From DAOLCO01 sp964612555 (GTDB lineage Bacteria > Bdellovibrionota_C > UBA2361 > SZUA-149 > DAOLCO01): a stretch of 45,504 nt of DNA. Position 1 is the first letter of the stretch. Each line of letters starts with the position of its first letter. The translations under genes and the position numbers were made by a program. The notes under the pieces are model-generated. The model worked only from the letters and a program-made list of their open reading frames with translations. It made no database searches and was not told the origin of the DNA. Positions 24,544 to 34,600 of this stretch are shown in pieces. The stretch lies in contig CAZTBW010000013.1 in the NCBI GenBank assembly GCA_964612555.1, positions 1 through 45,504 on the forward strand. Direction: 5' to 3'.

Positions 24544-25419
24544 TCAGACCATCAAAGTGATGACTCCAAAACCAATCATCCCGGCACCGATCATTCTTCT
24601 TCCAAGAAATCCTTCATTCAGTAATTTTCCACCAAGGAATGCTCCTATAAGCATTGAAAGTTCTCGTGCCGGAGCGACATGACTGACAGGTGCGATTTTC
24701 ATGGCGGTCAGAACAAGAATATAAGCCAGAGGACTGAAAATTGATACTATGAGAATAGATCTGAAATTCAACTTCATACTATGGATAACTTTTTTTGAAT
24801 TTTTCATTACATACGGAAGTAAAATGCCGGCACGGAGAAATTGCGCCCAAAAATCATACAGCACAGGATTCATCTCAAGAGTTTTTACTCCATAGGCATC
24901 TATAAGAGTATAAAGAGAGATAAAAATGCCAGTACATATTCCCCATAGTACGCCAGACTGAATTGTTTTCCTGTCCAAAGTAGCAGCTTCTGGTGCCCAG
25001 CTTATTACAAATATACCAGTAATAATCAGAAGAATCCCGATAACAGAATAAGTGGTCACCAGCTCATTGAATAACACCACTGCAGAAACTGAAGAAATCA
25101 GTGGACCGGTTCCCCGGGCAAGTGGATAAACGATAGAAAACGGAGCAATCGAATATCCATACAGAAGAGCCAAAGAATATGCCAGATGAACTATTGCACT
25201 CAAAAATACGACGATCCATTCACGAGTACCCCAAAGCAGAAAACTCTCTTCCGGGTAAAACAGCAGAATGCCCATCGTGACCGGAGCCCATATCACTGAG
25301 CTGAGCAGTGACATATTAAAAACGAAAACTATTCCGTCATTTTTTTTCTTAACCAGATAGTTCCAGCTTGCGTGTAGTACCGCCGCGATAACAACAAGAA
25401 ATAACGCAAAGACAGACAT
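24544..25419 (-). CDS. EamA/DMT-family transporter
   Basis: 291 aa with ~10 hydrophobic segments in two EamA repeats. The first begins VIAAVLHASWNYLVKK; PLARGTGPLISSVSAVVLFNE (in two parts) ends the first repeat and APVSHVAPARELSMLIGAFLGG the second. Members export or import small metabolites such as amino acids or sugar phosphates; the substrate here is unknown. Convergent with the dab operon and divergent from the DUF937-type gene; no terminator hairpin is visible in the 78-base convergent gap. Confidence 0.85.
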   Translation of the reverse strand: MSVFALFLVVIAAVLHASWNYLVKKKNDGIVFVFNMSLLSSVIWAPVTMGILLFYPEESFLLWGTREWIVVFLSAIVHLAYSLALLYGYSIAPFSIVYPLARGTGPLISSVSAVVLFNELVTTYSVIGILLIITGIFVISWAPEAATLDRKTIQSGVLWGICTGIFISLYTLIDAYGVKTLEMNPVLYDFWAQFLRAGILLPYVMKNSKKVIHSMKLNFRSILIVSIFSPLAYILVLTAMKIAPVSHVAPARELSMLIGAFLGGKLLNEGFLGRRMIGAGMIGFGVITLMV

Positions 25420-25702
25420 ACGCTCACGACCCTACGCGATTAAGTCGTTGCGCTATCTGTAGATCCATGTCTTGAGTTCCAGATTCGTAGACAACAATAT
25501 TGTACAGTTATTCAGGTAAACAGCATTTCTTTTATCCTCGGAGTGTACATCAAAACATCCGGAAAAAGCTATTATTTTCCAATATAGAAAAAGCTTGTTT
25601 ATACTAACTTACCTTAAAAATTGAGATTATTTGATTCTTTCTCCTTAAGCTGCTATCGGTAGTTCCTACTTATAAATGCGTACCTAAAATTGCGAGAGAG
25701 TT

Positions 25703-26260
25703 ATGAATATTCTAGAAACCATGTTTTCGGGTGACAATAAAGAAATTTTAAATACTTTAATGGAAAAGTCCGGGATTGGCTCAGAGCAAGTTGAGGGTAT
25801 TTCTTCAAAGTTACTTCCTAAAATTACTGAGACATTTCAATCAAGCTTAACTAATCCTGAAGTTTCAGGGAAAATTATGAGTGTTCTCTCTGGTCTTGAT
25901 CTTTCTTCTTTGCAGCAAAATCCAAAGCAATTGTTTGATTCCAATATGCAGTCTATGGGTAAAAAACTTTTTGATATGGTAATGGGTGGAGAGGCATCAG
26001 CAAGTGGAATGGTTTCTGAATTGTCTAAGCAATTCGATGTTCAACAAAGTGCTATAAATTCTTTTCTGTCCGGGCTTCTGCCGGCAATTTTTGGAGTACT
26101 CAGTAAAGATAAGGGGATCTCTTCACTCATAACTTCAGTCATGAGCAGCGCCGGAAGTTCAGAAGGAGGCATAGCCGCACTTGCAAAGTCATTCCTGGAT
26201 AAGGATGGGGACGGTTCTATCGCGGATGATCTTTTAGCCAAGGCTAAGAAATTCTTTTAG
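25703..26260 (+). CDS. DUF937-family protein
   Basis: 185 aa, no signal peptide. Two similar helical halves are visible (residues ~5-70 and ~90-150) with LLPAIFGVLSKD, and the C-terminus FLDKDGDGSIADDLLAKA is an EF-hand-like acidic loop typical of DUF937 proteins. Function of the family is not established. Cytoplasmic by sequence. Single gene, with ~283 bases upstream that hold no other gene. Confidence 0.65.
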   Translation: MNILETMFSGDNKEILNTLMEKSGIGSEQVEGISSKLLPKITETFQSSLTNPEVSGKIMSVLSGLDLSSLQQNPKQLFDSNMQSMGKKLFDMVMGGEASASGMVSELSKQFDVQQSAINSFLSGLLPAIFGVLSKDKGISSLITSVMSSAGSSEGGIAALAKSFLDKDGDGSIADDLLAKAKKFF

Positions 26261-26284
26261 TGTATTACCGATTCATCCATAACC

Positions 26285-26743
26285 TTATATAGACTTCAAG
26301 GTTTTTAGTACGTCTTCAAGTACGGGAAGCACCAGTTTATCTTTAGTTCTACCTAGTGTTTTTTTACTTTTTATTATTTTTTCCAGGGAAAGGACTTTTA
26401 CGGAAAAAGTTGAAAGCTCTATTTCTATGGTATCTTTTACTTCTTCATCAAAATTATTCAAGCCAGTTACTCCTAATACAATGTCAATTAATTCGGAAGA
26501 CTCGCCGGCAAACATGGGAGGGTTTAGACCTATTGGTGGGACGTAAGTAACTTTTGCTTCTTTGAGGGCTTTCTTGAAATTAGGAGAGTGTAAATCTTTG
26601 AACCAGATGTCAATATCCTGAGTGACCACAGGAGCTCCCTGTAGTGCAGCTGCGGATAAGCCAATAATAATGAAATCAACTTCATGATTTTTTAATATTT
26701 TTAAAAAATTAATTTCTTTTTGAGTAAACAGACTTTCTGCCAC
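26285..26743 (-). CDS. Nucleotidyltransferase-like protein, probable toxin of a two-gene module
   Basis: 152 aa from a GTG start (ACAGGG ~10 bases before). The core IIIGLSAAALQGAPVVTQDIDIWF fits a minimal nucleotidyltransferase: G-S/G-L loop followed by D-I-D catalytic acids, as in AbiEii and related antitoxin/toxin proteins. The rest contains further acidic residues (ELIDIVLG). It overlaps the upstream regulator gene by 35 bases, indicating co-translation. The neighbouring XRE regulator and operator suggest an XRE/nucleotidyltransferase toxin-antitoxin-like pair; a housekeeping nucleotidyl transfer role cannot be excluded. Confidence 0.65.
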   Translation of the reverse strand: MAESLFTQKEINFLKILKNHEVDFIIIGLSAAALQGAPVVTQDIDIWFKDLHSPNFKKALKEAKVTYVPPIGLNPPMFAGESSELIDIVLGVTGLNNFDEEVKDTIEIELSTFSVKVLSLEKIIKSKKTLGRTKDKLVLPVLEDVLKTLKSI

Positions 26744-27080
26744 GAATCAATGCCCTGTCCAAACGGTTTATAGAAGGTTCTTCCAGTAGTAGAAGTGTGT
26801 GCCAGATATTTTCTCTGGAAATATCAGGATTTTTTTTTATAATATCCTCAAGTTTCTTTTGTAAGCGGAATGTTTTTTTCAAAGGTGATTCCTGAATCAA
26901 TTCTTCAACAGGAACTTCCAGAGTATCAGCAAGGCTATGTACAGATTTCGGTATCAGAGAGTTCTGTTTAACCAAAGAATAAAACGCAGTCCTACTCACC
27001 CCAGCCTGGTAAAGCATTGTGGAAAGAGAAATTGAACGACTCTTACATATGTTTTTAATTAGCTGGAAATCTAGCTTCAT
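26709..27080 (-). CDS. XRE-type helix-turn-helix regulator, probable antitoxin or repressor
   Basis: 123 aa. Residues ~10-65 are a helix-turn-helix: SLSTMLYQAGVSRTAFYSLV, then IPKSVHSLADTLEVPVEELI. The remaining ~55 residues are charged and helical and may contact the partner. The gene's 3' end overlaps the nucleotidyltransferase start. A 21-bp operator and promoter lie immediately upstream, implying self-repression. ATG 27080 is the first codon after the predicted -10 box, so the message may be leaderless. Confidence 0.7.
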   Translation of the reverse strand: MKLDFQLIKNICKSRSISLSTMLYQAGVSRTAFYSLVKQNSLIPKSVHSLADTLEVPVEELIQESPLKKTFRLQKKLEDIIKKNPDISRENIWHTLLLLEEPSINRLDRALIRGRKSVYSKRN

Positions 27081-27086
27081 AAATAT

Positions 27087-27114
27087 ATTGTACTATATTT
27101 TAGTACAATGGCAA
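27087..27114 (-). promoter_or_regulatory. Promoter and operator of the XRE/nucleotidyltransferase pair
   Basis: On the minus strand: -35 TTGCCA (27109-27114), 16-base spacer, -10 TACAAT (27087-27092). A perfect inverted repeat TTGTACTA-N5-TAGTACAA (27088-27108) covers the spacer and the -10 box. The ATG begins 6 bases after the -10 box. Confidence 0.65.
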
Positions 27115-27196
27115 GAAATAAAGAAAAGGTGTTGAATTTTAATGACTTGTTCAAGTTATAGATGAATTTCTTACTTGAAAAAGCTTGGAATATAGG

Positions 27197-27235
27197 GGCT
27201 GACATAGACCAGCTATTTGTTAATCTATGTCAGCC
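27197..27235. other. 12-bp inverted repeat in the leader of the ROK gene
   Basis: GGCTGACATAGA (27197-27208) and TCTATGTCAGCC (27224-27235) pair perfectly around a 15-base loop, ending 32 bases before the TTG start at 27268. No T-tract follows. It could be an operator, an attenuator or a processing hairpin. Confidence 0.5.
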
Positions 27236-27267
27236 TCGAAATAATTATCCTTTCTGTGGAGAACTGA

Positions 27268-28269
27268 TTGAGCTCTAGTCTGAAAAATAACGTACCCATT
27301 TTGGGTTGGGATATCGGTGGAACGAAGTGTGCTGTTGTTATTGGAACTTCTGATGGAAGTATTATTGCGCGTGAAGAGTGGGTAACGGCAACAACTCCCG
27401 GTTTTGATCAGATGATTGAGAGGTTTATTGTTACTGCCCGGCAGCTTCTTGGGAATTGTGCAAGGGTATATTCTTCAAGGGTGTGTGGTCTTGGAGTAAG
27501 TGTTGGTGGTCCCATGAACATGAGGACAGGAGAGGTGCTTTCTCCTCCCCATTTACCGAATTGGGGAGATGTTCCTTTGCGGGATGTACTGATGGAAATT
27601 TGTATCGGGCAGTTGGGAAATGTTATTAGTTTCTCTGAGGGGTCTTTCCCGGTTGTGGTGCAGCATGACGCGGCAGCCTGTTTGCAGGCAGAATTTCTTT
27701 GGGGTGCAGCAAAGGGGACTTCTCATTCTGTGTATCTTACCTGTGCCACGGGTTGTGGTTCAGGTGTTATGTTAAATGGAAGAGTTCTTTCAGGTCCTGA
27801 TGGTGAATCACCTGAGGTTGGGTATAGTTTGTTAAGTGATTCTTCTGATCTTCCAGACATGCTGTTTTCCGGTATTCCAAGAAAGGGGCAGGTTGAGCTT
27901 TTTTGCTCAGGTACGGGGATTGCCATTCTTGCTAACCATCGTTTTCCTCAAATATTTTCAGCAGATGTTACAGTAAAAGAAATTGCTGAGAAAGCAAGAG
28001 AAGGTAATGAAGCTGCTCGTTCCTTGTTAGAAGAGTCTGCGTGTAGACTATCTCAGCTGTGCATAACTCTTTCCTGTATTTTTTCACCTGAAGTGATACT
28101 ACTCGGTTCTCTTGCCAGGTACCTTGACCCCTGGTGGCTTGAAATGGTCAGAGATCACTTCAGTAAAAATGCCCTGCCTTCTAACTCCAGGAATACCAGA
28201 ATATGCGCTTCGGCATTGAGTGAGCGTTTGCAGGATCTTTCTACTATTGCACCGGTGGTGATGAGGTAG
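27268..28269 (+). CDS. ROK-family sugar kinase-like protein lacking the zinc motif
   Basis: 333 aa from a TTG start with GGAGA 5-9 bases before it. LGWDIGGTKCAVVIG is the phosphate-1 loop, and VVQHDAAACLQAEFLWGAAKGT includes the catalytic Asp region, followed by GCGSGVMLNGRV. The family's E-x-G-H motif reads PEVGY, and the C-x-C-G-x-x-G-C zinc loop is replaced by SGIPRKGQVELFCSG. ROK kinases phosphorylate glucose, fructose or N-acetyl sugars; loss of the zinc site makes activity uncertain, though some related kinases do without it. Convergent with ald. Confidence 0.78.
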   Translation: MSSSLKNNVPILGWDIGGTKCAVVIGTSDGSIIAREEWVTATTPGFDQMIERFIVTARQLLGNCARVYSSRVCGLGVSVGGPMNMRTGEVLSPPHLPNWGDVPLRDVLMEICIGQLGNVISFSEGSFPVVVQHDAAACLQAEFLWGAAKGTSHSVYLTCATGCGSGVMLNGRVLSGPDGESPEVGYSLLSDSSDLPDMLFSGIPRKGQVELFCSGTGIAILANHRFPQIFSADVTVKEIAEKAREGNEAARSLLEESACRLSQLCITLSCIFSPEVILLGSLARYLDPWWLEMVRDHFSKNALPSNSRNTRICASALSERLQDLSTIAPVVMR

Positions 28270-28281
28270 AGATAATTATCG

Positions 28282-29388
28282 CTACTTCCAGGGTATTGGT
28301 GACATTTCCATACCAAATGCTTCAGCGATATGTTGATTTGTAAGTCCTCCCTCAATACACACTAAGGATCTACTGATATCATTTTCGGTAGCAAGAATTT
28401 CATTCAAGGGTTTCTTGTTTAACTCCAGGAGGTACGGAAGGGTTCTTTTTGAAAGAGCCATGCTTGCTGTTCTTGGAACCATAGCCGGCATGTTACTGAC
28501 ACAGTAGTGAATGACACCATTTACTACATAACTTGGTGCACTGAGAGTTGTAGCTTTGCTGGTTTCAGCAATACCTCCCTGGTCAATTGATATGTCTACA
28601 AGCACTGCGCCCTTTTTACAGAGACTAAGCATCTCTTTAGAGATAAGGATCGGGGCACGGGCGCCGGGGATAAGAACCGCTCCAATGATGAGGTCGGCTT
28701 TCTGAAGCTCTTCTCTGATGTTTTCGGGAGTTGATTTTCTTGTAGTGATTTCAGGGTGAAATGATTTCAGTGTATCAAGTTTTTGTTGGTTAATATCGAG
28801 TACACATACGTCTGCGGAAAGTCGTGCGGCTTTTCTTATTGCTTCAGCTCCTGATATTCCTCCTCCAATTACCAGAACTCGTGCTGCCGGAGAATCAAGC
28901 AGTTTTTCAAGAAGAAGTCCCGTGCCACCATTTTGAGAGAGCATCGCCTCAGCTCCACAGTGAACAGAAAGAGCTCCGGCAATCATGCTCATAGGTTCGA
29001 GGATAGGTAGTCGTTTATCATCTGTCTCTACAAGATCATAATCAAGCCCGATAATTTTGCTTCTCAGCATTTCCTGAGTAAGCTCCCTGCTTGCAGCAGG
29101 ATGAAGGAAGGAGAATACAATTTGGGATTCTCGCATTAGTTCGTACTCTTCAGGTGCAGGCTCTTTAACTTTTAAAAGCAGATCAGCAGTTTCCCAGATA
29201 CTTGAAAGATCAGGGAGGATGTTTGCTCCCTGTGAAATGAATTCTTCATTACTGAAACCACTTCCAAGCCCCGCATCTTTTTCAATAAAGACATCCCAAC
29301 CATTTTTTGACAGTATCCCTGCGTTTTCAGGAGTAATCGCAATTCTTTTTTCGTTTGGCTTTCTCTCTTTAGGAACACCGAGCTTCAT
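28282..29388 (-). CDS. ald: Alanine dehydrogenase
   Basis: 368 aa from ATG 29388; AGGTG lies about 7 bases before it, and the GTG at 29397 would add three residues. The N-terminus MKLGVPKERKPNEKRIAITP matches the AlaDH/PNT family. LLKVKEP and FSFLHPAA carry the catalytic Lys and His. The NAD-binding loop is VIGGGISGAEAIRKA. The enzyme interconverts alanine and pyruvate plus ammonia with NAD. The length fits AlaDH rather than transhydrogenase alpha. Single gene, divergent from folD. Confidence 0.93.
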   Translation of the reverse strand: MKLGVPKERKPNEKRIAITPENAGILSKNGWDVFIEKDAGLGSGFSNEEFISQGANILPDLSSIWETADLLLKVKEPAPEEYELMRESQIVFSFLHPAASRELTQEMLRSKIIGLDYDLVETDDKRLPILEPMSMIAGALSVHCGAEAMLSQNGGTGLLLEKLLDSPAARVLVIGGGISGAEAIRKAARLSADVCVLDINQQKLDTLKSFHPEITTRKSTPENIREELQKADLIIGAVLIPGARAPILISKEMLSLCKKGAVLVDISIDQGGIAETSKATTLSAPSYVVNGVIHYCVSNMPAMVPRTASMALSKRTLPYLLELNKKPLNEILATENDISRSLVCIEGGLTNQHIAEAFGMEMSPIPWK

Positions 29389-29512
29389 ATAGGGCACCTT
29401 TTTATGAATTTACAGGTTTTTACATAGCTTAATGTAGACTTCCCGGCTTTTATACAATAAAAACACTCTGTAATATATACCATATTACCTTGATTGTCAT
29501 AGGAATAAAAGC

Positions 29513-30442
29513 ATGAGTTGCTACGTTATAGATGGTAAGAAACAGGCTGAAACGATAAATTTCGGCACTAAAGAGCTTGCAGAGAACTTGACTTCGCACA
29601 TTGGTCGGAGTCCTTCCTTGTGTTTGATTCAGATTGGAGAAGATGAGGCTTCAGGAAAATATATAGAAAAAAAGAAAAAGCTAGGGGAAAGTTTGGGGAT
29701 TAAGGTAAGATCTCATACTGTTTCCTCTTCAACTTCCGAAAAAGACGCCAAAAAAGAAATTCAAACATTTTCAGAAGATTCAGACATTGATGCAATTCTC
29801 TTGCAGCTTCCATTTCCTTCTCAGTTCAGGGAGTCAGAGTTATTGGACGTAATTCCCCCTCACAAAGATGTTGATGCTATTTCTTCTTTTTCTCTTGGTG
29901 CTCTTGTTCGTACTCGTCTGGAGGTATTGGAAAAATCTGAAGATGGTTTGTATAAAGCACTTCTACCATGTACTCCTGTCGGAGTACTGTATCTTATTCA
30001 TGATGCGTGTCGGAAACTTAAAGGTACTACTTCTCTTGAGGGAATGAACGCACTTGTAATTGGAAGATCGGTTCTGGTAGGAAAGCCGGTATCGCTTCTT
30101 CTTCAGGCTTCTGACGCTACGGTGAGTGTTGCTCATTCAAAAACATCAGCAAAAGATTTGAAAAAATTATCTTCCGATGCAGACATTATCGTATCTGCCT
30201 GTGGAGTGCCCTCACTTCTTACTCCTTCCATGATTAAAGAAGGAAGCATTCTTATTGATGTAGGTCTTACTTATATTGAAGGAAAGGGTTTAAAAGGAGA
30301 TATGGATTTTGAAGGATGTAGCAAGAAAGCTGCTGCAATTACTCCCGTTCCCGGGGGAGTCGGTCCGATGACGCTTGCAATGTTAATGAGAAATGTGATG
30401 ATCTGTGCTGAAAAGAATATTAAAAAAGGTAAGCAGGAATAG
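29513..30442 (+). CDS. folD: Bifunctional methylenetetrahydrofolate dehydrogenase/cyclohydrolase
   Basis: 309 aa. GEDEASGKYIEKKKK contains the catalytic Lys, followed by LLQLPFP, PHKDVDAIS, PCTPVGVLYL, VIGRSVLVGKPVSLLL and TPVPGGVGPMTLAML, all FolD signatures; DVDG is DVDA here. It converts 5,10-methylene-THF to 10-formyl-THF. AGGAA precedes the ATG. It is co-transcribed with gcvT, 8 bases downstream, which makes the methylene-THF that FolD uses. Confidence 0.95.
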   Translation: MSCYVIDGKKQAETINFGTKELAENLTSHIGRSPSLCLIQIGEDEASGKYIEKKKKLGESLGIKVRSHTVSSSTSEKDAKKEIQTFSEDSDIDAILLQLPFPSQFRESELLDVIPPHKDVDAISSFSLGALVRTRLEVLEKSEDGLYKALLPCTPVGVLYLIHDACRKLKGTTSLEGMNALVIGRSVLVGKPVSLLLQASDATVSVAHSKTSAKDLKKLSSDADIIVSACGVPSLLTPSMIKEGSILIDVGLTYIEGKGLKGDMDFEGCSKKAAAITPVPGGVGPMTLAMLMRNVMICAEKNIKKGKQE

Positions 30443-30450
30443 AGAATGCT

Positions 30451-31590
30451 ATGGAATTAAAAGAACTGCCACTGCGAGAACTACATAAGAGATTGGGGGG
30501 CAAGCTTGTCCCTTTTGCCGGATGGAATATGCCCGTGCAATATGTCGGGATAAAGGAAGAGCATGCTGCGGTTCGTGAATCAGTGGGTATTTTTGATGTC
30601 AGCCACATGGGTGAATTACTGGTTCAGGGAAGTGATGCGCTTTCATTTCTTAATTATATAAGTACGAATGATGTCTCAAAGACGGTTCCCGGAAAGGCAC
30701 AATATGGTCTGGTGCTTAATCACGCGGGAGGTGTAATTGACGATATCATTATCTATCGTTTGTCTGAACAGGATTTCTTTGTATGTGCAAACGCTTCCAA
30801 CGTGGACGCTGTTTTTGACTGGTTTCAGGAGAGGTGTAAGGAAGGTGATATTTCCAAACCTGAATCAGAACGATCTTCTTTTGATTGTGTGATTAAGAAT
30901 CTGACTGAAAAGTATGCTCAATTTGCGATTCAGGGACCTTTTGCTATGAAACTCCTTGTAGCCCATTTTGGAGCGGAGCTCACTTCCATGAAGCGCTTTT
31001 CATTCAGCATGATTATGGAATATGCAAAACCGGAAGTTCCCTGTCTTCTTGCCAGAACGGGATATTCCGGTGAGGATGGATGTGAAATTTTTCTTCCGGT
31101 AGAATACGCTGAACAGGTCTGGTCAGGTTTTTTTAATACGGCTGAAAAGATTTCGATACCTTTGATTCCCTGTGGATTGGGGGCGAGAGATACACTGCGG
31201 CTTGAGGCATGCCTGCCACTGCACGGGCATGAAATCAGAGAAGATATAACGCCTTTAAGTGCCGGTCTTGAAAGATTTGTATCCTTTGATAAAGGATTTT
31301 TTCTGGGTGCTCCTGCACTTGAACAGCAAAAACACGTCGGGGTATCTCCGGTACTTGTTGGGCTTGAGGTGATAGGCAGTGGAATAATACGGGGAGAGTA
31401 TTCGGTACTGCACAATGAGAAAACCGTTGGATGGGTTACCAGTGGTACCAAGACACCTACTGTAGATAAAGCTATTGGGCTTGCTCTGGTACTTCCCGCT
31501 TTTGCCGGGGATGATACTGAATTAAATGTTTTGATGCGGGATAAGAAACTTCCAGTCAAAAAAGTTCCGCTGCCTTTTTATAAAAAGTGA
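30451..31590 (+). CDS. gcvT: Glycine cleavage system T protein (aminomethyltransferase)
   Basis: 379 aa. The N-terminus LRELHKRLGGKLVPFAGWNMPVQY, FDVSHMGELLVQG, and the later GYSGEDGCEIFLP, GLGARDTLRLEACLPLHG and ITPLSAGL segments are typical GcvT. It transfers the methylene group from the lipoyl-bound aminomethyl arm of GcvH to tetrahydrofolate and releases ammonia. gcvH lies 6.6 kb away beyond the efflux cluster; gcvP is not in the window. It ends at a short terminator shared with the opposite gene. Confidence 0.95.
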   Translation: MELKELPLRELHKRLGGKLVPFAGWNMPVQYVGIKEEHAAVRESVGIFDVSHMGELLVQGSDALSFLNYISTNDVSKTVPGKAQYGLVLNHAGGVIDDIIIYRLSEQDFFVCANASNVDAVFDWFQERCKEGDISKPESERSSFDCVIKNLTEKYAQFAIQGPFAMKLLVAHFGAELTSMKRFSFSMIMEYAKPEVPCLLARTGYSGEDGCEIFLPVEYAEQVWSGFFNTAEKISIPLIPCGLGARDTLRLEACLPLHGHEIREDITPLSAGLERFVSFDKGFFLGAPALEQQKHVGVSPVLVGLEVIGSGIIRGEYSVLHNEKTVGWVTSGTKTPTVDKAIGLALVLPAFAGDDTELNVLMRDKKLPVKKVPLPFYKK

Positions 31591-31591
31591 C

Positions 31592-31619
31592 AAACAGAGT
31601 TTTTAGCTCTCTGTTTTTT
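31592..31619 (+). terminator. Terminator of folD-gcvT
   Basis: AAACAGAG (31592-31599) pairs with CTCTGTTT (31609-31616), 9-base loop, followed by a T-run to 31619. It overlaps the stop codon of the convergent RND-OMF gene. Confidence 0.7.
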
Positions 31620-34600
31620 CCTCTTCCCAGGCACCGCCCAGTGCCTTAAACAGGCTAACGAAAGACAGTGATGATTCAATTTGTGCCTGTGCAAGGGTAT
31701 TTTCTGCTTCCAGGGTGGAAGTCTGTGCCAGGAGTAGGTCAAGATAGCTGATAAAACCGGCTTCATATTGTGCTTTGGCGATTTGTTCGGCTTTACGACT
31801 GGATTCTGCGGCATTACTCAGTAATTCCAGGCTTTCTTGCAGGTTCCCGATTGCGACAAGAGAGTTATCCACTTCTTCAAGTGCTTTGATGACACTGTTC
31901 TGATAGGTCAGGACTTCTGCCTGTGCATTTCTTCTGGAAGCTTTTATTCTACTTACAATATGTGGAGCGTCCAGTATTGCCCAGGTGATTCGAGGACCAA
32001 AAGTATATGCCTCTGCAGCTCGTCTGTCATCGAGATCACCTATGTGTCTTGCATCTCTTGAGAGTGCTCCTGTAAAACTGATTCTGGGGAAGAGGTCAGC
32101 CATGTGTAAGCCTACTTCAGCAGTGGCTGAGTGTGCTTGTGCTTCAGCCATACGAAGATCGGGTCTACGTGCGATTATCTGGGCAGGTTCTGAGATGGTA
32201 ACCGGACCCTCGTACTTGGGTATTGGTTTTATATCTTTGAGATCAGACGGAAGATCACCAGGGTATTTACCCAGTAGAGAAGAGATTCGGTTAAGTGCGT
32301 TGTTGATTAAGGTGTCATAGGCAACAACTTTTGAACGGGTGAGGTAGTTCTGTGCTTTTGCTCTTTCCAGGTCGAGAGAACCAATGATGCCACTCGTGAA
32401 CCTTTTTTCAAGTAATGAGAGAGTGTCATTTTGGTTTTTTGCATTTGTCTCGGCAATATGTTTCTGGTTTTGAGCACCTCGTAGCTGGATATATGCTATC
32501 GCAATTTCAGATTGAAGCATGTTGAGAGCATCAATTGAATTAAATACCGCTTTATTTTCCAGCTCTCTTATTGCTTCAAAGGAGCGTGCAATTCTTCCGA
32601 AAAGATCCAGCTCCCAGGAAACGTCTACTCCCGCAGTGTATATTTGAAATTCAATTCCCTGAGTCGCAAGACCGGGAAACCGTGCGGCAGAAGTTTTATT
32701 GTCGATATATTGACCGAATATGCCGGCGACAGGAAGAAAATCGGCAAGGGCATTATACGATAATGCTTTTGCCTGTTGCACTCTCTGAAGGGCTATCTGA
32801 ATATTGAGGTTTTGTTCTGAAGAAAGTTTGATTAAGTCTTCCAGAACAGGATCTTTAAACGACTGCCACCATATCTGTGGAGTATCACTTTTTTGGAGAT
32901 TGACTTTATCTGCATCTAACTTTGATTCGGCATTGTAGTGTTCAGGTAGATTCAGTTCGGGACGCTTGTAATCCGGACCTACGATTGCGCATGAGGATAG
33001 AAATAGCGTTGAGGTAATCAGGAGATGATGTTTTGAAGATTTTCTTGAGGTAAGCCCCTGAATAAAAATATAGAACATCGGGACAAAGAATATTGCAATG
33101 GTGGTAGCTGCGACCATTCCGCCCATCACACCAAGACCTATGGCGTTCTGACTGGCTGAGCCTGCACCACTGGCAATAGCAAGCGGAGTTACTCCGAGAA
33201 TAAACGCAATGGAAGTCATGAGAATCGGTCTGAATCTGAGTTTGGCGGCACTGAGAGTAGCTTCAATCAAATCATGCCCTTCGTCGTAGAGATCTTTTGC
33301 AAACTCCACAATCAGGATAGCGTTTTTTGATGATAATCCAACGGTTGTAAGAAGTGCTACCTGAAAATATACGTCGTTATTCTTTCCTGCAATCCAGGCT
33401 GTTAATATGGTACCAATAATTCCAAGGGGGACAGCCAGCATTACTGCAAAGGGGACTGACCAGCTTTCATACAGTGCGGCAAGACAGAGAAAAACAACGA
33501 GTATGGATAAAGCATACAGAGCAGGGGTTTGAGCTCCGCTCAGGCGTTCTTCATATGACAGACCTGACCATTCAAGTCCAAACCCTTCGGGCAGTTCGTT
33601 AACTATTTTTTGAATTTGAGCCATGGCTACTCCCGAGCTTATCCCGGGGGCAGGGGCTCCCTGGATATTGACAGATGAAAGACCGTTAAATCTTTCAAGC
33701 TTTGGAGACCCGTAACTCCACTCTGCGGTAGAAAATGAGCTGAAGGGAACCATTTCCTGAGCATTGTTTCTTACGTACCAGCGATTGATGTCTTCAGGGA
33801 GCATCCTGTACGGTGCATCGGCTTGCATGTACACTCGTTTGATTCTTCCCTGGTCTACAAAATCATTTATATAGGTTGACCCCCATGCACTCTGGAGCGT
33901 TTGGTTGATATCAGATATTGAAACCCCCATAGCGGTCGCTTTTTCGTTGTCTATGGTGAGTCTGTATTGAGGGACATCGTCAAGACCGTTTGGACGAACT
34001 GCCGTTAGAAGTGGGTTTTCTGCTGCTTTACCAAGGAGTTCTCCCCGTGCCTTCATCAGTTCTTCGTGCCCGTGTCCGCTTCGATCTACCAGCTGGAAAT
34101 CAAAACCCGAGGCATTACCCAGCTCTCGGATTGGAGGTGGATAGAAGCTGAAAGCGGTAGCATCTTTGATTTGAGAAAATGCTTGCATGGTTCGCTGTGC
34201 AAGAGAAAATACATGCTGTTCTTTTTTAGATCGTTCATCCCAGTCGTGAAGTCCGGCAAAACCAATTGCGGCATTTTGTGCAGAACCGGCGAAACTGAAT
34301 CCGACAACCGTAAAAAGATGTTTAATGGTGTCCGATTCGTTTTCCAGCAGATAGCTTTCTACTTGTTTAACACTGTCCATGGTGCGTTCTGCGGTGGAGC
34401 TTGCAGGAGTGTTAATCATCATCATCATGTTACCCTGATCTTCATCGGGAAGAAAGGAAGTTGGAATTCTGAAGAAAATAAAAACCATGACTGCAAGGAG
34501 CCCGCCATAGATAGCAAAAAAACGGGATTTTCTTCCGCTTATATATCGTGAACCTTTCTGATATAAATCCCTGCTTCGGTTAAAGTGTCTGTTGAACCAG

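Noticed and set aside
32980..33070. Sequencing frameshift creating the RND-OMF fusion
   Set aside because: The frame is continuous with natural pump and OMF residues on both sides and no missing codons; a missing stop is possible but not indicated.
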